Part shown: piece by piece, positions 50,863-60,696 of the stretch
Numbering within the stretch: position 1 is the first letter of the stretch
Layout of the letters: every line of letters starts with the position of its first letter
From: Soonwooa sp032062245
GTDB taxonomy: Bacteria; Bacteroidota; Bacteroidia; Flavobacteriales; Weeksellaceae
Direction: 5' to 3'
DNA: 64,000 nucleotides
Assembly (NCBI RefSeq): GCF_032062245.1
Contig: NZ_DAMBQF010000002.1
Span: 124,001-188,000, forward strand
The notes under the pieces: model-generated
What the model was told of the DNA's origin: nothing
Database searches by the model: none
What the model saw: only the letters and a program-made list of their open reading frames with translations
Position numbers and translations under genes: made by a program

Positions 50863-52202
50863 GACTTATTAGTTTTAGGTGAATAATTTGGATCGGTTGG
50901 GTCGTATAATTTTGGAACCATTTTAATTTGTCTTGACAATAAGAACGCTAAAATCATCGCTAAAGTCACGAAAATAAACGTGAAAAAGTAAAATGAATAT
51001 TGAATTCCAGGCATCGGTGTTACGGCATCAATAGTTTTCATGACACCATAAATTATCCATGGTTGTCGCCCAACTTCGGTTACCGTCCAGCCTGATTCTA
51101 GAGCAATATATCCGAACGGAGTTGCAATAAAAAACATTTTAAGAAACCATTTTTTTGTCATCCATTCTTTCTTTTTGTACAAAGCGAATAGATAAAGTCC
51201 ACCCATAAACATCATCACAACACCAAAGAAAATCATAATCTGAAAAGCGTAATGAACAACGGCAACCGGCGGCCACAGATCTCTTGAGAAGTTGTTCAAA
51301 CCTTTAACTTCACCATTAAACTCGCCTGTCGCGAGAAAACTTAAAACTTTTGGTACTTTAACGGAATATTTTACTTCACCCGTTTTTTCATCAGGAATTC
51401 CACCCAAAACGAAGGCGGCACCTTTTTCAGTTTCAAAATGAGCTTCCATCGCGGCTAGTTTGATAGGTTGTCTTTTGGTAACTGACTTCGCCGCGATATC
51501 ACCACTTAACGGCGCTCCAAAAGCTCCAATCAATGCAAATCCCATTGCAATACGAAATGCTTTGGTGTGAAATTCGACATTTTTCTTCTTTAAAATTAAA
51601 TAAGCATGAACACCAGCAACAGCAAATCCAGTCGCACAAAATGCAGCCACTGTCATGTGCAAGGCTTGCGGAAACCAAGCTTCGTTAAACATCGCTTTTA
51701 TGGGATCTATGTTGATGTATTCACCATTCACAAAATCAAATCCAGAGGGACTATTCATCCAAGCATTGGCGGCTACAACAAGAATTCCCGATGCTAAACC
51801 GCTAATTCCAACTATTAATCCACAAATCCAGTGAAACCACTTGTTTAGTCTCTCCCAACCATAAAGGAAAAAACCTAATGCGATGGCTTCAATAAAAAAT
51901 GCCGTTCCCTCAAGCGAGAAAGGCATTCCGAAAATGGGACCTGCATGTTCCATAAATTTTGGCCACAATAAGCCTAACTCGAAAGAAAGCATCGTCCCTG
52001 AAACCGCGCCTGTTGCAAAAAGAATTGCAACACCTTTGCTCCACGCTTTGGTAAGCCCTTCGTAGATTTCCCTTCCTGTTTTTAGATATTTCCAATGAGA
52101 GTAGGCCATAAGAAAAGGCATTACCATCCCAACACAAGCGAATATGATATGGAAACCTAATGATAGAGCCATTTGCGACCGAGCCGCGATAAAATCATCC
52201 AT
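50859..52202 (-). CDS. cydA: Cytochrome bd ubiquinol oxidase subunit I
   Basis: A 447-residue quinol oxidase subunit that carries hemes b558, b595 and d. The N-terminal heme ligand H18 (LGFHIIFACVGM), the proton-channel glutamates in LEGTAFFIEAIALGFF, the quinol-side NEAWFPQALHMTVAAF and the C-terminal ESGWTVTEVGRQPWIIYG with its conserved W are present. The Q loop is of the short type. It gives respiration at low oxygen. A TATCTTTA box at 52224-52231 (minus) is a likely -7 element. Confidence 0.95.
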   Translation of the reverse strand: MDDFIAARSQMALSLGFHIIFACVGMVMPFLMAYSHWKYLKTGREIYEGLTKAWSKGVAILFATGAVSGTMLSFELGLLWPKFMEHAGPIFGMPFSLEGTAFFIEAIALGFFLYGWERLNKWFHWICGLIVGISGLASGILVVAANAWMNSPSGFDFVNGEYINIDPIKAMFNEAWFPQALHMTVAAFCATGFAVAGVHAYLILKKKNVEFHTKAFRIAMGFALIGAFGAPLSGDIAAKSVTKRQPIKLAAMEAHFETEKGAAFVLGGIPDEKTGEVKYSVKVPKVLSFLATGEFNGEVKGLNNFSRDLWPPVAVVHYAFQIMIFFGVVMMFMGGLYLFALYKKKEWMTKKWFLKMFFIATPFGYIALESGWTVTEVGRQPWIIYGVMKTIDAVTPMPGIQYSFYFFTFIFVTLAMILAFLLSRQIKMVPKLYDPTDPNYSPKTNKS

Positions 52203-52280
52203 CCAGTTATTGTTTTGAATGATTAAAGATAAGAATTATAACTTATTCATACTTACATTATTATGGTTAATTTTAATGAT

Positions 52281-52369
52281 AAATTTCATCTATTAAAAAT
52301 TAATTTGTTTAAGCAGGTTGACTATATTATTTAACTAATTTTTTAATGCTAAAAACTTTCAAAATCTGA
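52281..52369 (+). repeat. 89-bp direct repeat, left copy (upstream of module II)
   Basis: It matches 58535-58623 without gaps, with nine mismatches by my count. The best-conserved part is GTTGACTATATTATTTAACT, followed by GCTAAAAACTTTCAAAA. It lies 79 bp upstream of the cydA start codon. Confidence 0.85.
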
Positions 52370-52546
52370 TATTTTTTCCATATCTCTATGTTTTTGTATA
52401 ATGAAAGAGTAAAAAATATAAATTCAAAAATGCTTCGTGAATTCTTTTCTTAGTTTAGTGAAATAAAATGATACATTCGTAAAGTGACAAGCATAAAATA
52501 GTAAGGGTGTTTTTTTCTTTGTGGCAAAATTTAAAACATTTTAACA
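52370..52546. other. Rest of the 344-bp gap between cydA and the LRR gene
   Basis: The AT-rich DNA continues with weak similarity to the gyrB leader (CATATCTCTATGTTTTTG against CGATATTTGTAGGTCTTTGC with a one-base gap). I see no gene, RNA or firm promoter box for the LRR gene; TTTCTTTGTGG at 52513-52523 lacks the TA of the -7 consensus. Confidence 0.4.
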
Positions 52547-54727
52547 ATGAAAAAACTATTACTCATTTTTGGATCTTGCTTGGCGCAGATGTCCTTGGCT
52601 CAAATTCCTGCTTTAAGTCATTCATTTACGAATACTTTGGTTTCTCCAGGTTTTTCTATGGGAAACAATGGAATTGGTTTAGATGAAGACAGAAGTTATG
52701 ACGCAGCAAAAGCTGCCAAATTAGCTGCTGGTCATGATTTTTTTAAAGTTACTTTAACAACTGCTCAAAAAAATGCTTTATTATCCAACGGAACTATATC
52801 GCTTTGGTACAAGCATGAAGGCACAGGACAAAGTGCTTTTGGAACTAACAAACCTCTGATTTTTTGGTCCAATGGTGGATACAGTTATTCAGAAGGAATA
52901 ATGTTAGGGCTCAATAGCGCTGGAAGAATTCAGCTTTTGTCTTATCTTGGTAACAATGCAAATAATTCTGCGTCTGGACAAAGTTTTATCAACTTCCCAA
53001 CTTCGGGTTGGAATCACATAGCAATCAGTTGGACGAATGGACCGAGTTCTAGTCATAGGATGAAAGTTTACCTTAACGGTGTTGAAGTTATCAATGCTAA
53101 AAGTCCATTCCAAGGTCTTCCATCTACATCATCGTCGGACATTTTTTTTACAGGATTTAATGCTAATTTCCCTAGTTCGCTTTACGGCAGCATCGATGAA
53201 ATTAAAGTATATACTGAACAACTTTCGGACGCACAGATTTTATCACTATTTTCAACTGAGCTTCCTACCAATTGTGTAGTCAATATTCCTGATGCTAATT
53301 TCAAAAATGCATTATTAAATTATAATACTCCAAAAATAGATGTTAATAACGACGGAAAAATTCAATGTTTGGAAGCGGAAGCTTTTCAAGGGATCCTTAA
53401 AATCAATAATAAATACATTAGCGATCTTACAGGTTTGGAGGCATTTAAAAATCTTGGTGGACTGCAGGTTGCTGAAAACAATTTAACCAAAGTGGATGTA
53501 AGCAATCACAAAAGATTGAATGAAATTTGGGTGTCAGGTAATCAATTGACTTCTTTGAATGTTGCCAACGGAAACAACACGAATTTTGTTGCAATGCTAG
53601 CGGGGTTAAATAACAATCTTACGTGCATTCAGGTAGATAATCCTAATTACAGTCAAGCCAGTTGGGTAGGAACTTATTTTAGCATTCCTGCGGGAGCTTC
53701 ATACAGTACCAATTGCGCACCAGCTACTTGTGAGGTGAATATTCCTGATGGTAATTTTAAATTTGCACTATTAAACCATACTCCTACAATTGACACCAAT
53801 GGTGATGGCAAAATACAATGTACGGAAGCGGAAGCAGTTACTGAAAATTTAGCACTTTCGTTAAAAGGCATCAACAATATGACAGGAATTGAAGCTTTTA
53901 AAAATATTAAACAATTATTTTTAAGAGATAATAATTTAACAACTTTAGACCTAAGCGCGAATACAGCTTTGACAAATGTTGATTGCGCACGTAATCAATT
54001 AACCAGCATTAACTTGGGTACGAATACAGCTTTGAGGAATTTGTACATTCAAGAGAACCAATTAACAAGTTTAGATGTAAGTGCAAATACGGGATTAAGC
54101 AATTTGGTTTTGAACGATAATCATTTAACCAGCATAGATGTAAGTTCAAATACAGCCTTATCCAATCTAGGTTTTGCGAGAAATCAAATTAGCCAAATTA
54201 ATCTAAGCACAAACTCAGCCTTAAATATATTGGTGACAAGTGATAATCCAATAACAAGTTTAGATCTAAGTTCAAATCCACAATTATATGTTATAGACAG
54301 TCAGAATTCGCAATTATCAAGTTTAAATTTAGCGAATGGAAATAACGGTATCATATCGGATCTTTACATTCAAAATAATCCAAATCTTACCTGCGTTCAA
54401 GTTGATAATGTTGCTTACAGTATTGCTAACTGGACAGATCCTACTTCTTACATAAAAGACAGCATTGCTAATTACAGTGAAGATTGTAGCTCTACATTAG
54501 GAACTAATAATATCGGATCAAAAGCAAAAATAGAAGTGTATCCAAATCCAACAAAAGGAATTGCACAATTAAGCGAAGTTGCAGATATACAGGTTTTTGA
54601 CGCTAGCGGAAGATTAATTCTGACAAAAGATAAAACCAAAGAAGTTGATTTAACATATCTGAAAAGTGGCGTTTATTTTATTAAAACTAAAACGTCTGAA
54701 AAACTAATAAAAATTATTAAAGACTAA
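52547..54727 (+). CDS. Secreted LamG-like and leucine-rich repeat protein with T9SS sorting domain (module II)
   Basis: A 726-residue exported protein. It has a signal peptide (1-19), a concanavalin/LamG-like lectin domain (about 40-235, ISLWYKHEGTGQSAFG, GWNHIAISWTNGPSSS, YGSIDEIKVYTEQLSDAQI), two calcium-loop modules (DVNNDGKIQCLEAEAF and DTNGDGKIQCTEAEAV), LRRs of about 21 residues (LTSLDVSANTGLSNLVLNDN, LTSIDVSSNTALSNLGF) and a T9SS tail from about 650 (IEVYPNPTKGIAQL). It may bind carbohydrates or host/other-cell ligands (inference). It is the first gene between the 89-bp direct repeats. Confidence 0.87.
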   Translation: MKKLLLIFGSCLAQMSLAQIPALSHSFTNTLVSPGFSMGNNGIGLDEDRSYDAAKAAKLAAGHDFFKVTLTTAQKNALLSNGTISLWYKHEGTGQSAFGTNKPLIFWSNGGYSYSEGIMLGLNSAGRIQLLSYLGNNANNSASGQSFINFPTSGWNHIAISWTNGPSSSHRMKVYLNGVEVINAKSPFQGLPSTSSSDIFFTGFNANFPSSLYGSIDEIKVYTEQLSDAQILSLFSTELPTNCVVNIPDANFKNALLNYNTPKIDVNNDGKIQCLEAEAFQGILKINNKYISDLTGLEAFKNLGGLQVAENNLTKVDVSNHKRLNEIWVSGNQLTSLNVANGNNTNFVAMLAGLNNNLTCIQVDNPNYSQASWVGTYFSIPAGASYSTNCAPATCEVNIPDGNFKFALLNHTPTIDTNGDGKIQCTEAEAVTENLALSLKGINNMTGIEAFKNIKQLFLRDNNLTTLDLSANTALTNVDCARNQLTSINLGTNTALRNLYIQENQLTSLDVSANTGLSNLVLNDNHLTSIDVSSNTALSNLGFARNQISQINLSTNSALNILVTSDNPITSLDLSSNPQLYVIDSQNSQLSSLNLANGNNGIISDLYIQNNPNLTCVQVDNVAYSIANWTDPTSYIKDSIANYSEDCSSTLGTNNIGSKAKIEVYPNPTKGIAQLSEVADIQVFDASGRLILTKDKTKEVDLTYLKSGVYFIKTKTSEKLIKIIKD

Positions 54728-54774
54728 GCTAATCATACTTTAATAATAGTTAATAACTTTTTTATATTTTTTGG

Positions 54775-54804
54775 AAGACTGTCCAACGAAAGTTGAACAG
54801 TCTT
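54775..54804 (+). terminator. Terminator of the LRR gene
   Basis: AAGACTGTCCAAC and GTTGAACAGTCTT form a 13-bp stem with one mismatch around GAAA, followed by TT and A-rich DNA. Confidence 0.82.
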
Positions 54805-54866
54805 TTCTAAAAAAAGATTTAATTTAAGCCTAAAATTCTCATCCCATCAAGTTTGAGTAAAATTCC

Positions 54867-54874
54867 TAATTTTG
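54867..54874 (+). promoter_or_regulatory. Promoter -7 box TAATTTTG of the second propeller kinase
   Basis: Exact TAnnTTTG. It overlaps the TTG at 54872, so that codon cannot be the start; the next in-frame TTG at 54890 is used instead. Confidence 0.6.
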
Positions 54875-54889
54875 AGAAAAACAATTGCC

Positions 54890-57733
54890 TTGAAATTTCT
54901 ATTTTTCCTGTTTTGTTCCTTATACTTATTTGGACAATCCAATCCTTATGCTTTTACGCTCAACAAAATCTCTGGTTTGCCATCAGATATGGTGTTTGAT
55001 GTTAAGCAGGATAGGAAAGGTTTTATCTGGTTGGGGACTGCCAAAGGCATTTTTCGATATGATGGTGTTGAGGTCAAATCTTTTACTAGTGTGGATGTAA
55101 CGGTAAAATCGGTTTCAAATATTAATCAAGATAAAAAAGGAAGAATTTGGTTTCAAGATTTTAACGGCAATATTTTCTTTGTAGAGGATAATCGGATACA
55201 GAGCTTTAAGGCTTATAAAGCAAATGGTTTTCTTAAGTACGCTCTAATTCATGATAAACTTTACATTGCGGGAAAAAAAGGCATTAGGATTTATGATATT
55301 AGCAGTTTTCGGTTGCTTAAAGAGATTCCGTTAGATCTTCATACAACTATCCAAACTGTTGCTTTGGAAGATAGTTTTTATACGATTGGAGAAGAAATCC
55401 ACGTGGTTAATCCACAAAATCAATTAAGGAAATTGACTTTGCCCGCAGATTACACCAAAAAGATTACAGCTCCAATAATCACAACAGATGGGAAAAAGCT
55501 TTATGTTTTTTCTAAATTTGATCCAAGTTATTTAGTTATTAATAACGGAGAAAATAGTCTTAAGACTTTGCCTTTTAATGTCGTATTTACTCAAAACGCC
55601 AATGTTATCGATCAGGATATTTGGCTGTGTTCTACCAAAGGTTTATATCGATTCAATCCTCAGAATAATACTTATAAACACTATTTTTCAGAAACAAATA
55701 TATCTTTTATTACCAAAACGGCAGTCGGTAATTTCTGGATTTCTACATTAACCAATGGTGCGTTGTATGTAGAGGATTTTAACTCTGGTTTTATTGCAAC
55801 ACCAACGATTCCTATACGTTTGGTAAATGAGAAAAACAACTTGTTGTTTTCCTCCAATCGCGATGAGATTTTTAGTTTAGATGAATTGTTTAATGTGCAT
55901 AGGATTTATAAAGGTAAGACAGATCATGTGATTTCACCTTTGTTTGTCGATAATATTAACAATAGATTGCTTTTTACGTCATCAAAATTTATTATTAAAT
56001 CTCAACACGCTACTTTAGAACATATTATTGCGGTAAAGCAAATTGCGCAGTTGGATGCCAAATATTATGTGATTAGCGCCAGCACTTGGAATGGCATCAT
56101 CTATACCGATCCAAAACTTAAAAGTGAGTGGGACAAAGAGTTTGAAGCGTTAAAGCAACATTCGCAAGATGGGATCTACTTTATACCATTGGTGACTTCA
56201 GAAAATGGTAAAAATTGTTTTGTAGATACTAAAGACAATAGCATTTATTTTTTGACTAATTATGGTATAAGACGTTATCATAAAGGCATTACCAAAGATA
56301 TTCCGAATGATACTAAGAGTGTTTTTATCCAAATGGAAAATCTGGATGGTAAAATCTATCTACTTTCTCAAAATGAAAATTTATATGAGTTAAACTCAGG
56401 AAAAGTTCATAAAATTAAACTTCCTAATAAGTTTGAAAATGCGAAAATTCAGAAATTTAAAATTATTGATGATAGCATTTATTTAATAAAAGACAATGTG
56501 GTTTATAATTATTTGCCACAACAACAAAAGATAATTCCGGCGTTACACATCCCAAAAGATGTAGAAATTAATGATATTGCAAAGTTCCAGCATCGTTTAT
56601 TTTTTTCGACTAATAAAGGGATTATTCATATTCCTTATACTAATACATTTGGTTTTCAACCTTTAAAATTATTTGTAAATAACATAACGGCAAATGGCAA
56701 AATTATCCACAACAAGGATTTTGACCAACTGAAATCATCTCAAAATAATATTGAAATTAATTTTGATATTCAGTCAGAAGCACCCAATGCACAATATGAA
56801 ATTTATTATAAAATAGACGACTCTAACTGGCAAAAGATTTCTAATCTTAACAGACGTCTGGTTTTTTCATCGATTTCTAGCGGCAAACACCACGTTGTTT
56901 TAAAAATAGTTCGAGATTCTGAAGTTATTAGCAAAGAGATTTCATTTTATATTTCGCCTCCTTTTTATCTTACATGGTGGTTTTTGGCACTTTTGGGAAT
57001 AGCTTTAATTTTTGGAATTTATTTCATTTTTAAAACAATTATTAAACGAATCAACTTAGAAAATTCAAAAAAAATAGAAAAACTAAACTTAGAAAAATTA
57101 GTCAATCAGAATAAACTTAAATCTCTGAAATCCCAGATGAATCCTCATTTTTTCTTTAATGCACTCAATACTTTACAATCTTATATTGTGGCTAATGAAA
57201 AGAAGGAAGCCGTATTCTATCTGTCTAAATTTTCAAAATTAACTCGATCTATCCTTGACATGAGTGACCGAGATAACATCTCCTTAAAAGAAGAAATTGA
57301 AACTCTAAAAGTCTACCTCGATTTGGAAAAAGCTAGATTCGGTAATGATTTTCAGTATAGTATTTTTGTAGATGAGCAATTGGAAAATTCAGATGTTACA
57401 ATTCCTACCTTGCTTATTCAGCCTTATGTAGAAAACGCCATAAAACATGGGCTTTTACACAAAAATGCGAATAAGAATTTAGAAGTTACTTTTGATAAAT
57501 TTAATGATATGTTAATGATTAAAATTGAGGATAACGGAATTGGAAGAAAAAGAAGTATGGAACTGAATGCTATAAAAAATAAAAACCATAAATCTTTTGC
57601 AACACAATCCTTAGAAGAGCGAATAATGTTGATTAACCATAGCGAGCAATACCAAATTAACATACAATATATTGACAAAAATGACAATCGAGGAACCATA
57701 GTCCTTTTAAAAATAAAAGCAAGTGATGTGTAA
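54890..57733 (+). CDS. LytS-type sensor histidine kinase with extracellular propeller (module II)
   Basis: A 947-residue paralogue of the module I kinase. A signal peptide (MKFLFFLFCSLYLFG) is followed by a propeller region (KISGLPSDMVFDVKQDR, GFIWLGTAKGIFRYDG), a Y_Y_Y-like domain (about 620-700, NNIEINFDIQSEA ... SFYISPPFYLTWW), one membrane helix (about 700-722) and the kinase core with H753 in QMNPHFFFNALNTLQ and the ATP-site ENAIKHGLLHKN and IEDNGIGRKRSM. The start is a TTG chosen by promoter position and signal peptide. It overlaps the LytTR gene by 8 bp, exactly as in module I. Confidence 0.88.
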   Translation: MKFLFFLFCSLYLFGQSNPYAFTLNKISGLPSDMVFDVKQDRKGFIWLGTAKGIFRYDGVEVKSFTSVDVTVKSVSNINQDKKGRIWFQDFNGNIFFVEDNRIQSFKAYKANGFLKYALIHDKLYIAGKKGIRIYDISSFRLLKEIPLDLHTTIQTVALEDSFYTIGEEIHVVNPQNQLRKLTLPADYTKKITAPIITTDGKKLYVFSKFDPSYLVINNGENSLKTLPFNVVFTQNANVIDQDIWLCSTKGLYRFNPQNNTYKHYFSETNISFITKTAVGNFWISTLTNGALYVEDFNSGFIATPTIPIRLVNEKNNLLFSSNRDEIFSLDELFNVHRIYKGKTDHVISPLFVDNINNRLLFTSSKFIIKSQHATLEHIIAVKQIAQLDAKYYVISASTWNGIIYTDPKLKSEWDKEFEALKQHSQDGIYFIPLVTSENGKNCFVDTKDNSIYFLTNYGIRRYHKGITKDIPNDTKSVFIQMENLDGKIYLLSQNENLYELNSGKVHKIKLPNKFENAKIQKFKIIDDSIYLIKDNVVYNYLPQQQKIIPALHIPKDVEINDIAKFQHRLFFSTNKGIIHIPYTNTFGFQPLKLFVNNITANGKIIHNKDFDQLKSSQNNIEINFDIQSEAPNAQYEIYYKIDDSNWQKISNLNRRLVFSSISSGKHHVVLKIVRDSEVISKEISFYISPPFYLTWWFLALLGIALIFGIYFIFKTIIKRINLENSKKIEKLNLEKLVNQNKLKSLKSQMNPHFFFNALNTLQSYIVANEKKEAVFYLSKFSKLTRSILDMSDRDNISLKEEIETLKVYLDLEKARFGNDFQYSIFVDEQLENSDVTIPTLLIQPYVENAIKHGLLHKNANKNLEVTFDKFNDMLMIKIEDNGIGRKRSMELNAIKNKNHKSFATQSLEERIMLINHSEQYQINIQYIDKNDNRGTIVLLKIKASDV

Positions 57734-58484
57734 CGATATTAATGCAATAATAATTGACGACGAAGAAAGGGCTCGGATGAATCTAAAACTCTTAGTCCAA
57801 GAATTCTGTCCTGAGATTAAAATAATTGCCGAATGTAAAAGCCTTTCCGCAGGTGTGAAAACTATTCGCAAAGAAAATCCTGCGCTGGTCTTTCTAGATA
57901 TCGAAATGCCTGGTCATAGTGGATTAGAACTTTTAGATTTTTTTAATGAATCCGAAGTTAATTTTTCAATTATTTTTGTGACTGCTTATAATAATTACGC
58001 CATTAATGCCTTCAAATTATCGGCTATAGATTATTTACTAAAACCAATCAATCCGCAAGATTTGCAAAACGCCGTTGCTTTATTTCAGAAACGAAAAAAT
58101 CAAACGGATAATTTGATTGCGCTCAAAACCAATTTAGAACATTCTTTTAATAACAAGATTGCAATTCCAGTTTCCGGAAAAATTATCTTTATGAATATCG
58201 AAGATATACTCTATCTAAAAGGGGATGGAGCTTATACGACAATTAATAAAACTGACAGAACAAATTTGTTGGTCTCCCGTAATCTTAAATATTTTGAAGA
58301 CTTTTTTAAAGATAATAACAGCTTGATGCGTGTCCATCGGTCTTATATTGCTAATCTTAGCCATATAGGAAGTTTGGGAAAAAAAGATGGTGCATATATC
58401 GAATTTCTGAATGGCGATTGGATTCCCATTGCTAATGATAAGTTACAAGAAATACTAAATAAAGTGAATTTCATGAAGAAATAA
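57726..58484 (+). CDS. LytTR-family response regulator (module II)
   Basis: A 252-residue regulator like that of module I. The receiver shows D11-D12, the phospho-acceptor D58 in VFLDIEMPGHSG, TAYNNYAINAFKLSAIDYLLKP and the LytTR domain from about 145 (DILYLKGDGAYTTINKTD, LMRVHRSYIANLSHIG). The ATG at 57726 was preferred to GTG at 57723. Targets are unknown; I found no clear 21-bp repeat pair like that of module I near the module II genes. Confidence 0.93.
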   Translation: MCNDINAIIIDDEERARMNLKLLVQEFCPEIKIIAECKSLSAGVKTIRKENPALVFLDIEMPGHSGLELLDFFNESEVNFSIIFVTAYNNYAINAFKLSAIDYLLKPINPQDLQNAVALFQKRKNQTDNLIALKTNLEHSFNNKIAIPVSGKIIFMNIEDILYLKGDGAYTTINKTDRTNLLVSRNLKYFEDFFKDNNSLMRVHRSYIANLSHIGSLGKKDGAYIEFLNGDWIPIANDKLQEILNKVNFMKK

Positions 58485-58534
58485 TTTATAATGCTAAGGG
58501 ATATTTTAAGGTATTATCGAATAACTTTGAAGTC

Positions 58535-58623
58535 AAATTTCATCTATTAAAATATAATTTATTTATGCAAGTTGACTATATTATTTAACTAATTTTTGGA
58601 TGCTAAAAACTTTCAAAACCCGA
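58535..58623 (+). repeat. 89-bp direct repeat, right copy (upstream of gyrB)
   Basis: It matches 52281-52369 without gaps (nine mismatches by my count). It begins 50 bp after the LytTR stop and ends 54 bp before the gyrB ATG. Confidence 0.85.
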
Positions 58624-58677
58624 AAATTTTCACGATATTTGTAGGTCTTTGCACAGCGCAAAAATTAAAAATTTTAT

Positions 58678-60612
58678 ATGAGTCAAAAACAATATACAGC
58701 AAGTAGTATTCAGGCATTAGAAGGAATGGAGCACGTACGTATGCGTCCTTCGATGTACATTGGTGATGTGGGCACGAGAGGTCTTCACCATTTGGTTTAT
58801 GAAGTAGTGGACAACTCTATTGATGAGGCTTTGGCAGGTTATTGTGATACAATTACGGTAACCATCAAAGAAGGCAACGGAATCGAGGTGACCGATAACG
58901 GTCGTGGTATTCCGGTTGACTTTCACGAAAAGGAGCAAAAATCAGCTTTGGAGGTTGTAATGACCAAAATTGGAGCAGGAGGGAAGTTCGATAAAGATTC
59001 GTATAAAGTTTCGGGAGGTTTACATGGTGTTGGGGTATCGTGTGTTAACGCGCTTTCTAACGACATGATTACGACGGTTTTCCGTGACGGAAATGTGTAT
59101 CAACAACATTATCAAAGAGGAAAAGCTCTAGAAGATGTTAAGCAAGTAGGAAATACTGACAAGCGTGGAACAATGCAGTTCTTCCAGCCGGATGATACAA
59201 TTTTCACTGATTTGGTTTACAATTACGATACATTAGCAAATCGTTTAAGAGAACTTTCTTATTTAAATAAAGGAATTAAAATCACTTTAACAGACGAAAG
59301 ACAAGTTTTAGAAGATGGAAGTTTCAAATATGAAGTTTTCCATTCTGAAGGTGGTCTTAAAGAATTTGTTGAATATATCGATGGAAATCGTGAATCGATA
59401 ATGGAACACGTTATTTACATGGAAGGTGATCGAGAAGGGATTCCTGTAGAAGTGGCAATGCGTTATAACACGTCGTTTAATGAAAACCTTCACTCGTATG
59501 TTAACAATATTAATACACATGAGGGAGGAACGCATTTAGCTGGTTTCCGTAGAGCATTAACAAGAACTTTGAAAAAATATGCTGATGAACTTGGTTTACC
59601 AGCAAAAGAAAAAGTAGAAGTAACAGGAGATGACTTCCGTGAAGGACTTACAGCAGTTATTTCTGTTAAAGTTATGGAACCTCAATTTGAAGGGCAAACG
59701 AAAACCAAATTAGGTAACTCAGAAGTTTCGGGTGCGGTTGATAAAATCGTTGGTGAAATGCTAACGAACTTCCTAGAAGAAAACCCATCTGAAGCTAAAA
59801 CAATCGTTCAGAAAGTTGTTTTGGCAGCAAAAGCACGTCAAGCAGCTAAGAAAGCGAGAGAAATGGTTCAACGTAAATCGCCAATGGGCGGTTCTGGACT
59901 TCCAGGAAAATTGTCAGATTGTTCTTCGAAAGATCCAGCAGAATCAGAATTATTCCTAGTGGAGGGAGATTCTGCGGGTGGAACAGCTAAACAAGGTCGT
60001 GACCGTCATTTCCAAGCTATTCTTCCTTTGAGAGGTAAAATTTTGAATGTTGAAAAATCGATGCTTCACAAAGTATATGACAACGACGAAATCAAAAATA
60101 TCTATACAGCATTAGGTGTAAGCGTGGGTACTGAGGAAGATTCAAAAGCTTTGAATTTAACAAAACTTCGTTATCATAAAATTGTGATTATGACCGATGC
60201 CGATATCGATGGATCTCACATTTCGACGTTGATTTTGACATTCTTCTTTAGGTATATGAAAGAATTGATTGAGAATGGATATGTCTATATCGCTCAACCA
60301 CCTTTGTATTTGTTGAAAAAAGGTAACAAAAAAATCTACGCGTACAACGAAAAAGAACGTGAAGAAATTACGCTAGAAATGTCACCAGACGGAAAAGGAG
60401 TAGAAGTACAACGTTATAAGGGTCTTGGGGAAATGAATCCTGAACAGCTTTGGGATACAACGCTTAACCCAGAACACAGAACCCTGAAGCAAATCACTAT
60501 TGAAAATGCTGTTGAAGCAGACAGTACATTTTCGATGTTGATGGGAGACGAAGTTCCACCAAGAAGAGAGTTTATTGAGAACAATGCAATCTATGCAAGA
60601 ATTGATGCATAA
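58678..60612 (+). CDS. gyrB: DNA gyrase subunit B
   Basis: The 644-residue ATPase subunit of DNA gyrase, which introduces negative supercoils. The GHKL site (VDNSIDEALAGYCDTI, VTDNGRGIPVD, KVSGGLHGVGVSCVNALS), the transducer (QTKTKLGNSEV), the TOPRIM motif (ELFLVEGDSAGGTAKQGRD, MTDADIDGSHI) and the C-terminal RYKGLGEMNPEQLWDTT and MLMGDEVPPRREFIE are present. Length matches the short type without the Gram-negative insert. Its leader contains the right copy of the 89-bp repeat; CGATATTTG at 58633-58641 is a possible -7 region. Confidence 0.98.
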   Translation: MSQKQYTASSIQALEGMEHVRMRPSMYIGDVGTRGLHHLVYEVVDNSIDEALAGYCDTITVTIKEGNGIEVTDNGRGIPVDFHEKEQKSALEVVMTKIGAGGKFDKDSYKVSGGLHGVGVSCVNALSNDMITTVFRDGNVYQQHYQRGKALEDVKQVGNTDKRGTMQFFQPDDTIFTDLVYNYDTLANRLRELSYLNKGIKITLTDERQVLEDGSFKYEVFHSEGGLKEFVEYIDGNRESIMEHVIYMEGDREGIPVEVAMRYNTSFNENLHSYVNNINTHEGGTHLAGFRRALTRTLKKYADELGLPAKEKVEVTGDDFREGLTAVISVKVMEPQFEGQTKTKLGNSEVSGAVDKIVGEMLTNFLEENPSEAKTIVQKVVLAAKARQAAKKAREMVQRKSPMGGSGLPGKLSDCSSKDPAESELFLVEGDSAGGTAKQGRDRHFQAILPLRGKILNVEKSMLHKVYDNDEIKNIYTALGVSVGTEEDSKALNLTKLRYHKIVIMTDADIDGSHISTLILTFFFRYMKELIENGYVYIAQPPLYLLKKGNKKIYAYNEKEREEITLEMSPDGKGVEVQRYKGLGEMNPEQLWDTTLNPEHRTLKQITIENAVEADSTFSMLMGDEVPPRREFIENNAIYARIDA

Positions 60613-60642
60613 TTTTTCTTTTTAAATTTAAAATAAAACATT

Positions 60643-60668
60643 AAAACCTTCCTCTTTTGGAGGGTTTT
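60643..60668 (+). terminator. Terminator of gyrB
   Basis: AAAACCTTCC pairs with GGAGGGTTTT (one G-U) around a six-base loop, followed by T. Confidence 0.82.
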
Positions 60669-60696
60669 TTGCTATCAAAAAGCAAAATTTTAATTT

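Noticed and set aside
52281..58623. Module II as a transposon or integrative element
   Set aside because: No transposase, integrase or tRNA target was found, and the 89-bp repeats lack terminal inverted repeats. An insertion origin remains possible but is not claimed as a mobile element.
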